A stretch of DNA of 64,000 nucleotides from assembly GCF_050948215.1 (NCBI RefSeq), contig NW_027488707.1:186001-250000 (forward strand), read 5' to 3'. Both the position numbers and the translations under genes were made by a program. Below the pieces are notes generated by a model, which searched no databases, was not told the DNA's origin, and saw nothing but the letters and a program-made list of their open reading frames with translations. This stretch comes from Halictus rubicundus (taxonomy: Eukaryota; Arthropoda; Insecta; Hymenoptera; Halictidae). Of the stretch, positions 57,144 through 64,000 are shown one piece after another (the stretch's first letter is position 1; each line of letters begins with the position of its first letter).

Positions 57144-57962
57144 ATCCTATATCCTATCCTATACTATCCTATCCTATACTATCCTATCCTCAATCCTATC
57201 CTATCCTCTATCCTATCCTATCCTCGATCCTATATTATCCTCAATCCTAGCCTATCCTCTATCATATCCTATTCTCTATCCTATCCTATCCTATATCGTA
57301 TCCTATACTATCCTATCCTCTATCCTATAATCTATCCTCAATCCTATCCTCTATGCTATCCTGTCCTCTTTTAAAATCGTATCCGCTATCCTATCCAATC
57401 CTCTATCCTATCCAATCCTCTATCCTATCCTATCTTCTATAATATCGTATCCTGTATCATATCCTATACTCTTTCCTACAATCTCATCTCTCCTATCCTA
57501 TCCTGTATCCTATCCTATCCTCGATCCTATATTATCCTCAATCCTATCCTATCCTCTATCCTATCCTATTCTCCATCCTATCCTATCCTATATCCTATCC
57601 TATACTATCCTATCCACTATCGTATCCTATCCTCTATCCTATCCAATCCCCTATCCTATCCTCTATAATATCCAATCACCTATCCTATCCTCTATTCAAT
57701 CCTATACTCTATCCTATCCTATCCTCTACAATATCGTATCCTCTATCCTATCCAATCCTATATCCTATACTCTATCCTATAATATCCTATATCCTATCCT
57801 ATACTATCCTATCCTATACTATCCTATCCTCAATCCTATCCTATCCTCTATCCTATCCTATCCTCGATCCTATATTATCCTCAATCCTAGCCTATCCTCT
57901 ATCATATCCTATTCTCTATCCTATCCTATCCTATATCGTATCCTATACTATCCTATCCTCTA
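56683..57962 (+). repeat. 640-bp tandem pair
   Basis: Two adjacent copies (about 56683-57322 and 57323-57962) are anchored by TTAAAATCGT at 56731 and 57371. They read as identical by eye. A third, incomplete copy starts at about 63540 as part of duplicon G copy 2. Confidence 0.92.
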
Positions 57963-59846
57963 TCCTATCCTATCCTCTATCCTATCCTATCCTCTTTCCT
58001 ATCCAATCCTCTATCCTATCCTATCCTCGATCCTATCTTATCCCCAATCCTATCCTATCCTCTATCCTATCCTCTTCGCTATCCTATCCTCTATCCTATC
58101 CTATCCTCTATCCTATCCTATCCTCTATCCTAACCTATCCTCTATCCTATCCTCTATCCTATCCAATACTGTATCTTATCCGATCCTCTATCCTATCCTA
58201 TCCTCTATAATATCCTATCCCCTATCCTATCCTCTATTCGATCCTCTCCACTATAATATCGTATCCTCTATCCTATCCTATCCTCTATCCTATCCAATCC
58301 CCTATCCTATCCTCTATCCTATCCTATCCTCTATCCTATCCTATCCTCTATCCTATCCTATCCTCTATCCTAACCTTTCCTCTATCATATCCTATCCTCT
58401 ATCCTATCCCATACTGTATCTTATCCGATCCTCTATCCTATCCTATCCTCTATAATATCCTATCCCCTATCCTATCCTCTATTCGATCCTCTCCACTATA
58501 ATATCGTATCCTCTATCGTATCCTATCCTCTATCCTATCCAATCCCCTATGCGATCCTCTATCCTATCCTATCCTCAATCCTATCCTATAATCTATCCTA
58601 TTCAATCCTATATCCTATACTCTATCGTATCCTATCCTTTATCCTATCCTATCATCTATCCTATCCTATCCTCTATCCTATCCTATCTTCTATCCTATCG
58701 TATCCTCTATCCTATCCTATCCTCTATCCTATAATCTATCCTCAATCCTATCCTCTATGCTATCCTGTCCTCTTTTATAATCGTATCCTCTATCCTATAC
58801 AATCCTCTATCCTATCCAATCCTCTATCCTATCCTATCCTCTATAATATCGTATCCTGTATCATATCCTATACTCTTTCCTATAATCTCATCTATCCTAT
58901 TATATCCTCTATCCTATCCTATCCTCTATCCTATCCTATCCTCTATCCTATCCTATCCTCTATCCTATCCTATCCTCTATCCTATCCTATCCTCTATCCT
59001 ATCCTATCCTCTATCCTATCCTATCCTCTATCCTATCCTGTCCTCTATCCTATCCTATCCTCAATCCTATTCTATCCTCTATCCTATCCTATCCTCTATC
59101 CTATCCTATCCTCTATCCTATCCAATCCCCTATCCGATCCTCTATCCTATCCTATCCTCTATCCTATCCTGTCCTCTATCCTATCCTATCATCAATCCTA
59201 TTCTATCCTCTATCCTATCCTATCCTCTATCCTATCCTATTCCCTAACCTATCCTATCCTCTATCCTATCCTATCTTCTATCCTATCGTATCCTCTATCC
59301 TATCCAATCCTCTATCCTATCCAATCCTCTATCCTATCCTATCCCCTATCCTATCCTCTATTTGATCCTCTCCACTGTAATATCGTATCCTCTATCCTAT
59401 CCTGTCCTCTATGCTATAATATCATCCATCCTATCATATTCTATATCCTAACCTATCCTATCCTCTATCGTATCCTATCCTCTATCCTATTCAATCCTAT
59501 ACCCTATCCTCTATCCTATCCTATCCTCTATCGTCTCCTGTCCTCTATCCTATCCAATCCCCTATCCTATCCTCTATCTTATCCTATCCTTTATCCTATC
59601 CTATCCTCTATCCTATCCAATGCCCTATCCGATCCTCTATCCTATCCTATCCTCTATCCTGTCCTATCCTATCCTCAATCCTACCCTATCCTCTATCCTA
59701 TTCAAGCCTATATCCTATACACTATCGTATCCTATCCCCTATCCTATCCTCTATCCTATCCAATCCTCTATCCTATCCTATCCTCTATCCTATCCTATCC
59801 TCTATCCTATGCTATCCTCGATCCTATATTATCCTCAATCCTAGCC
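57963..59846 (+). repeat. satellite between the 640-bp pair and the insertion, no gene
   Basis: This is satellite with the divergent marker at 58234 and again near 58476, another TTTTATAATCG block near 58773, and from about 58890 the B-type order through CTATTTGATCC (59356) and CCAATGCCC (about 59618). The latter block is the same one found at 9757, 16434, 21154, 23529, 30249 and 41212, and it is the block the insertion interrupts. Confidence 0.88.
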
Positions 59847-59864
59847 TATCCTCTATCCTATCCT
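59847..59864 (+). repeat. target-site duplication, left copy
   Basis: TATCCTCTATCCTATCCT directly precedes the T run; the last T is ambiguous with the tail. It matches 60853-60870 at all 18 positions. Because the target is itself repetitive, identity alone would be weak. The argument rests on register: with one copy removed, the joined flanks reproduce the order seen in uninterrupted paralogs. Confidence 0.8.
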
Positions 59865-59885
59865 TTTTTTTTTTTTTTTTTTTTT
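59864..59885 (-). other. poly-T run, poly-A tail of the insertion
   Basis: There are twenty-two consecutive T on the plus strand at the left junction; the first belongs equally to the flanking direct repeat. On the minus strand this is a 3' poly-A tail, which sets the orientation of the inserted element. Confidence 0.85.
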
Positions 59886-60166
59886 AAAGGTATTTGCCTC
59901 TATTTGACTTTTCAATTTCTACAAAAATCGTTAAAAATCTATTATCGCTGGTTACGCATGTACTTAATTTAATTTACTCTAATCGATTCGCTTAGACTTA
60001 ATCTATTTTATATATACTAACACTTAAAGTACCTAGACTCGAGATTAACACTAGGATTACAAATCTAAAACCTAAACTCTAATACTTTACTAGCTAAACC
60101 TATCAACTAAAAACCAAAAAACTAACGCAAACAGTTGTAATTCTAATTTTTCTATTAACCTAACCT
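59886..60166. other. AT-rich 3' part of the insertion, no gene seen
   Basis: This AT-rich, unique-looking sequence adjoins the poly-A tail and would be the 3' region of the element on the minus strand. It holds short A/T-rich words but no open frame of note. The closest match to a polyadenylation signal, ATTAAA on the minus strand at 59968-59973, lies more than 80 bases from the tail, farther than usual. No internal repeats of the satellite type are present. Confidence 0.6.
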
Positions 60167-60416
60167 ATGTTATCTACAAATCGCACAGAATCGCCGAGGT
60201 CCGCAGAAATCTACTTCACGGCTGCAAAGTTCTCTCTGCCTGCTAACTTCGGAAATTTGACGAATTTCGCAAAATTGTTAGAATTTTTGGAAAAATCTCG
60301 TGCGATCGACGGGAACAATTCTAAAAACGCTTCGACTTGTCTGCAGTCGTCTGAACGTGACGAAAAAACGCTAAAAAATGCTAAAATTCTGCTAAATTCA
60401 GGATTTCGCAAGAGGG

Positions 60417-60449
60417 AAGTGGGGGTTTTTGGATAGTTAACCCCCACTT
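60417..60449. other. 11-bp perfect inverted repeat (hairpin) in the insertion
   Basis: The arms are AAGTGGGGGTT at 60417-60427 and AACCCCCACTT at 60439-60449, separated by 11 bases. All 11 pairs match. This could fold as a stem-loop in the element's RNA. It is not followed by a T run in either direction, so there is no reason to call it a terminator. Confidence 0.7.
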
Positions 60450-60553
60450 ATTCTTATATGGTTGTAAAGCCCTCGCTGTATGCGTAATTTGCCTCGTTGA
60501 AAGTTTTTTCGAAAATCGGCTCCTTCCCCTTGTCAGTGCTGTTATCTCGAAAA

Positions 60554-60566
60554 GGGGGGGGGGGGG
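60554..60566 (+). repeat. 13-G homopolymer run
   Basis: Thirteen consecutive G on the plus strand lie in the body of the insertion. Read on the element's own strand this is a C run. Homopolymers of this length are length-unstable and prone to sequencing error. Confidence 0.9.
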
Positions 60567-60582
60567 TTCGAAAAAATTTTTT
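60567..60582. other. overlapping short palindromes TTCGAA and A6T6
   Basis: TTCGAA (60567-60572) overlaps the 12-bp palindrome AAAAAATTTTTT (60571-60582), next to the G run. A6T6 tracts are intrinsically bent. No specific function is supported. Confidence 0.5.
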
Positions 60583-60586
60583 GCCT

Positions 60587-60605
60587 TGGGGAACTCCGTT
60601 CCCCA
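60587..60605. other. 8-bp perfect hairpin with 3-nt loop
   Basis: The arms are TGGGGAAC (60587-60594) and GTTCCCCA (60598-60605) around a TCC loop. It is a compact GC-containing stem in the 5' half of the element's minus-strand sequence. It could be a structural element of the transcript; no family match is recognised. Confidence 0.65.
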
Positions 60606-60852
60606 GATCAAAAACACCCCTTACACACTCCTACCGAGTCCACCCACGTACTCAGAATTTTTTCTGATCCGAAATTATTTGGTCACCCGGTATGCACGCT
60701 AATTTTAAACTATAACCGATTCCGGCGTTCAGCGGCTCGTTGTAATGGTACGGGCGAGCACTTTACTTTCGTCTGGTCCGTTTCCCTAAATTCCGTAAAA
60801 TAAGCCTGCTAATCGCTATATCTCCGAAATGGGTGGGTGTAGAGCAAAAAGG

Positions 60853-60870
60853 TATCCTCTATCCTATCCT
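60853..60870 (+). repeat. target-site duplication, right copy
   Basis: TATCCTCTATCCTATCCT begins immediately after the non-satellite GG at 60851-60852 and is followed by ATTCTCTATCC, the continuation expected from paralogous copies of this satellite block. Confidence 0.8.
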
Positions 60871-61124
60871 ATTCTCTATCCTATCCTATCCTATATCCTA
60901 TCCTATACTATCCTATCCTCTATCCTATCCTATCCTCTATCCTATCCTATCCTCTATCCTATCCAATCCTCTATCCTATCCTATCCTCGATCCTATCTTA
61001 TCCCCAATCCTATCCTATCCTCTATCCTATCCTATTCTCTATCCTATCCTCTATCCTATCCTATCCTCTATCCTATCCTATCCTCTATCCTAACCTATCC
61101 TCTATCCTATCCTATCCTCTATCC

Positions 61125-61430
61125 TTTCCTGTCCTCTATCCTATCCTATCCTCAATCCTATCCTATCCTCTATCCTATCCTATCCTCTATCCTACCCTAT
61201 CCTCTATCCTATCCTATCCTCTATCCTATCCTATCCTCTATCCTATCCAATACTGTATCTTATCCTATCCTCTATCCTTTCCTGTCCTCTATCCTATCCT
61301 ATCCTCAATCCTATCCTATCCTCTATCCTATCCTATCCTCTATCCTACCCTATCCTCTATCCTATCCTATCCTCTATCCTATCCTATCCTCTATCCTATC
61401 CAATACTGTATCTTATCCTATCCTCTATCC
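61125..61430 (+). repeat. 153-bp tandem repeat (nine units)
   Basis: The word CTTTCCTGTCC occurs at about 61124 and 61277, 153 bp apart (9 x 17), with the same following order through CTACCCTATCC and CCAATACTGTATC. Duplicons at 10227, 30719 and 41682 show related but differently repeated arrangements. Confidence 0.88.
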
Positions 61431-62249
61431 TATCCTATCCTCTATCCTACCCTATCCTCTATCCTATCCTATCCTCTATCCTATCCTATCCTCTATCCTA
61501 TCCAATACTGTATCTTATCCGATCCTTTGTCCTATCCTATCCTCTATAATATCCTATCCCCTATCCTATCCTCTATACGATCCTCTCCACTATAATATCG
61601 TATCCTCTATCCTATCCTATCCTCTATCCTATCCAATCCTATATCCTATACTCTATCCTATAATATCCTATATCCTATCCTATACGATCCTATCCTCTAT
61701 CCTATCCTATCCTCGATCCTATATTATCCTCAATCCTAGCCTATCCTCTATCCTATCCTATTATCTATCCTATCCTATCCTATATCCTATCCTATACTAT
61801 CCTATCCTATACTATCCTATCCTCTATCCTATCCTATTCTCTATCCTAGCCTATCCTATATCCTATCGTATCCTCTATCCTATCCTATCCTCTATCCTAT
61901 CCTATTCTCTATCCTATCCTATCCTATATCCTATCCTATACTATCCTATCCTCTATCCTATCCTATCCTCTATCCTATCCTATCCTCTATCCTATCCAAA
62001 CCTCTATCCTATCCTACCTCGATCCTATCTTATCCCCAATCCTATCCTATCCTCTATCCTATCCTATTCTCTATCCTATCCTCTATCCTATCCTATCCTC
62101 TATCCTATCCTATCCTCTATCCTATCCTGTCCTCTATCCTATCCTATCCTCAATCCTATCCTATCCTCTATCCTATCCTATCCTCTATCCTATCCTATCC
62201 TCTATCCTATCCTATCCTCTATCCTATCCAATACTGTATCTTATCCTAT

Positions 62250-62470
62250 CCTCTATCCTATCCTATCCTCTATCCTATCCTATCCTCTATCCTATCCTAT
62301 CCTCTATCCTATCCTATCCTCTATCCTATCCTATCCTCTATCCTATCCTATCCTCTATCCTATCCTATCCTCTATCCTATCCTATCCTCTATCCTATCCT
62401 ATCCTCTATCCTATCCTATCCTCTATCCTATCCTATCCTCTATCCTATCCTATCCTCTATCCTATCCTAT
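62250..62470 (+). repeat. unit run of variable length, n = 13
   Basis: Thirteen perfect 17-bp units lie between the same landmarks on the right side of the insertion. Confidence 0.92.
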
Positions 62471-62754
62471 CCTCTATCCTATCCAATACTGTATCTTATC
62501 CGATCCTTTATCCTATCCTATCCTCTGTAATATCCTATCCCCTATCCTATCCTCTATTCGATCCGCTCCACTATAATATCGTATCCTCTATCCTATCCTA
62601 TCCTCTATCCTATCTAATCCCCTATCCGATCCTCTATCCTATCCTATCCTCAATCCTATCCTATCCTCAATCCTATCCTATCCTCAATCCTATCCTATCC
62701 TCTATCCTATTCAATCCTATATCCTATATTCTATCGTATCCTATCCTTTATCCT

Positions 62755-64000
62755 ATCCTATCCTCTATCCTATCCTATCCTCTATCCTATCCTATCCTCT
62801 ATCCTATCCTATCCTCTATAATATCCTATCCCCTATCCTATCCTCTATTTGATCCTCTCCACTGTAATATCGTATCCTCTATCCTATCCTGTCCTCTATC
62901 CTATAGTATCATCCATACTATCATATTCTATATCCTACCCTATCCTATCCTCTATCCTATCCTATCCTATATCCTATCCTATATTATCCTATCCTCTATC
63001 CTATCCTATCCTCTATCCTATCCTATCCTCTATCCTATCCAATCCTCTATCCTATCCTATCCTCGATCCTATCTTGTCCCCAATCCTATCCTATCCTCTA
63101 TCCTATCCTATTCTCTATCCTATCCTCTATCCTATCCTATCCTCTATCCTAACCTATCCTCTATCCTATCCTATCCTCTATCCTATCCTATCCTCTATCC
63201 TATCCAATATTGTATCTTATCCGATCCTCTATCCTATCCTATCCTCTATAATATCCTATCCCCTATCCTATACTCTATTCGATCCTCTCCACTATAATAT
63301 CGTATCCTCTGTCCTATCCTAACCTCTATCCTATCCAATCCCCTATCCGATCCTCTATCCTATCCTATCTTCAATCCTATCCTATCCTCAATCCTATCCT
63401 ATCCTCTATCCTATTCAATCCTATATCCTATATTCTATCGTATCCTATCCTTTATCCTATCCTATCCTCTATCCTATCCTATCCTCTATCCTATCCTATC
63501 TTCTATCCTATCGTATCCTCTATCATATCCTATCCTCTATCCTATAATCTATCCTCAATCCTATCCTCTATGCTATCCTGTCCTCTTTTAAAATCGTATC
63601 CGCTATCCTATCCAATCCTCTATCCTATCCAATCCTCTATCCTATCCTATCTTCTATAATGTCGTATCCTGTATCATATCCTATACTCTTTCCTACAATC
63701 TCATCTCTCCTATCCTATCCTGTATCCTATCCTATCCTCGATCCTATATTATCCTCAATCCTATCCTATCCTCTATCCTATCCTATTCTCCATCCTATCC
63801 TATCCTATATCCTATCCTATACTATCCTATCCACTATCCTATCCTATCCTCTATCCTATCCAATCCCCTATCCTATCCTCTATAATATCCAATCACCTAT
63901 CCTATCCTCTATTCAATCCTATACTCTATCCTATCCTATCCTCTACAATATCGTATCCTCTATCCTATCCAATCCTATATCCTATACTCTATCCTATAAT
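62755..64000 (+). repeat. duplicon G, copy 2 (cut by window end)
   Basis: This is the copy of 55898-57143 on the far side of the insertion. It includes CTCTTTTAAAATCG at about 63584, the hallmark of the 640-bp repeat. It is still collinear with copy 1 at the last base of the window. Confidence 0.92.

Larger units (their letters stand above)
1..59864 (+). repeat. 17-bp satellite array, left block
   Basis: The whole stretch is a tandem array of CCTCTATCCTATCCTAT, a heptamer plus two CCTAT pentamers. Perfect runs are plain, for example eight units at 1018-1153 and sixteen at 21980-22251. Other stretches carry recurrent variants: TCAATCC, CTCGATCC, CCAATCC, CTATAATATCG, TATACTATCC, and units of 12 or 22 bp that have lost or gained one pentamer. 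Canonical units have no G on the plus strand. No gene or non-satellite DNA was seen anywhere inside. The array has higher-order organisation described in separate entries. Repeat identity is certain; a chromosomal role (centromeric, subtelomeric or other) is not shown by the sequence. Confidence 0.98.
59865..60852 (-). mobile_element. retroposed insertion with poly-A tail, family unknown
   Basis: This is the only non-satellite DNA in the window. Read on the minus strand it starts at 60852 (CCTTTTTGCTC) and ends in a run of at least 21 A (plus-strand T, 59865-59885). It is bracketed by an 18-bp direct repeat, TATCCTCTATCCTATCCT, at 59847-59864 and 60853-60870. Paralogous satellite copies (for example around 41411-41490 and 23740-23820) have the uninterrupted order with a single copy of that 18-mer, so they act as empty sites. 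A poly-A tail plus a target-site duplication of this length is the hallmark of target-primed reverse transcription by LINE machinery. I see no reverse transcriptase, endonuclease, canonical Pol III A/B boxes or polyadenylation signal close to the tail. It may be a 5'-truncated LINE 3' end, a long SINE-like element or a retrocopy of a transcript; the sequence does not decide among them. Confidence 0.82.
60167..60852. other. central and 5' part of the insertion, no recognised gene
   Basis: This is mixed-composition DNA with small open frames on both strands: 89 codons plus at 60167-60436, 78 codons minus at 60211-60447 and 78 codons minus at 60381-60617. None matches a family I recognise, they overlap each other, and none shows a clear domain, signal peptide or membrane segment. 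The part holds a 13-G run and two perfect hairpins, listed separately. I treat it as non-coding, probably the transcribed body of the retroposed element. Confidence 0.55.
60853..64000 (+). repeat. 17-bp satellite array, right block
   Basis: The same satellite resumes in the same orientation right after the 988-bp insertion and runs to the window edge. It resumes in register with the higher-order pattern that was interrupted at 59864: the first 170 bases follow the order seen near 41440-41600. It includes a 153-bp tandem repeat near 61125-61430, thirteen perfect 17-mers at 62250-62470, and from about 62755 a copy of 55898-57143. No gene was seen. The long plus-strand open frame across 60829-63297 is a repeat by-product. 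Confidence 0.98.

Noticed and set aside
60006..60014. TATATAAAA on the minus strand, a TATA-box match
   Set aside because: It lies in an AT-rich stretch near the 3' end of the element where such words are expected, with no gene downstream of it.
60167..60436. An 89-codon plus-strand frame inside the insertion
   Set aside because: It runs antisense to the element's inferred orientation, overlaps a minus-strand frame of similar length, and shows no recognisable domain or family.
60437..60445. TTAACCCCC, like a piggyBac terminus
   Set aside because: It is internal to the insertion, forms the arm of a hairpin, has no partner terminus at a plausible distance and no TTAA duplication; the poly-A tail and 18-bp duplication fit retroposition instead.
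60211..60617. Two 78-codon minus-strand frames inside the insertion
   Set aside because: They are sense to the element but short, overlap each other in different frames, and have no recognisable motif; frames of this length are common by chance.
60806..60819. Possible Pol III A box on the minus strand (TAGCGATTAGCAGG) about 34 bases from the element's 5' end
   Set aside because: Spacing within the motif is too long by two bases and no GGTTCGANTCC-like B box follows at the usual distance.
59886..60855. The 8-mer AAAGGTAT at both ends of the insertion (59886-59893 and 60848-60855)
   Set aside because: The right occurrence spans the junction into satellite DNA, so it cannot be a terminal repeat of the element; most likely coincidence.
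1..64000. CRISPR array
   Set aside because: The repeats are contiguous with no unique spacers, and the variable parts are themselves satellite variants.
1..64000. Whole window as canonical arthropod telomere
   Set aside because: The dominant pentamer is CCTAT, interrupted by CCTCTAT with a 17-bp period; no uninterrupted CCTAA tract is present.

Overview
The window is almost entirely one satellite DNA array. From 1 to 59864 and again from 60853 to 64000 the plus strand is built from a 17-bp unit, CCTCTATCCTATCCTAT (one heptamer CCTCTAT plus two pentamers CCTAT). The unit is G-free and pyrimidine-rich on the plus strand. Point variants and units shortened or lengthened by one pentamer (12 or 22 bp) mark positions in the array, and these marks reveal a higher-order structure: blocks of about 0.05 to 7 kb have been copied locally and at long range. 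I see no protein-coding gene, tRNA, rRNA or CRISPR array. The long plus-strand open frames are a by-product of a G-free repeat: TAG and TGA cannot occur, and TAA appears only in a few variants.

This layout fits a nuclear chromosome of a eukaryote, in heterochromatin (pericentromeric, subtelomeric or a satellite block). The organism cannot be identified from the repeat. The style of the single non-satellite segment and the CCTAT pentamer, one base away from the arthropod telomere C-strand unit CCTAA, weakly suggest an insect. That is a guess.

Layout: 1-2861 is a divergent mosaic of satellite variants. 2862-4030 is a block repeated at 54042-55270. 4031-6299 is mosaic. 6300-12925 and 12926-19640 are a tandem pair of about 6.65 kb. 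19200-21495 and 21496-23870 are a second tandem pair of about 2.3 kb. 23871-26150 resembles the right third of a large duplicon found at 28935-35630 and 39898-46775. 26151-28235 is a further mosaic of the same blocks. 35840-39919 and 50461-54107 are another long-range pair. 46440-48843 and 48844-50331 are a 2404-bp tandem pair. 55898-57143 recurs at 62755-64000, and a 640-bp tandem pair lies at about 56683-57962.

The only interruption is 59865-60852, a 988-bp segment of ordinary-complexity DNA. It begins with a 22-T run (a poly-A tail on the minus strand) and is flanked by an 18-bp direct repeat. Paralogous satellite copies elsewhere in the window preserve the uninterrupted site, so it can be called a retroposed insertion read on the minus strand with good confidence. 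Its family is not recognised and it shows no convincing coding capacity.

No genes work together here. The biology visible is repeat dynamics: unit-by-unit copy-number change, block duplication, deletion between similar blocks, and one retroposition event. Block boundaries are read by eye and, where they fall in runs of identical units, are uncertain by tens of bases.
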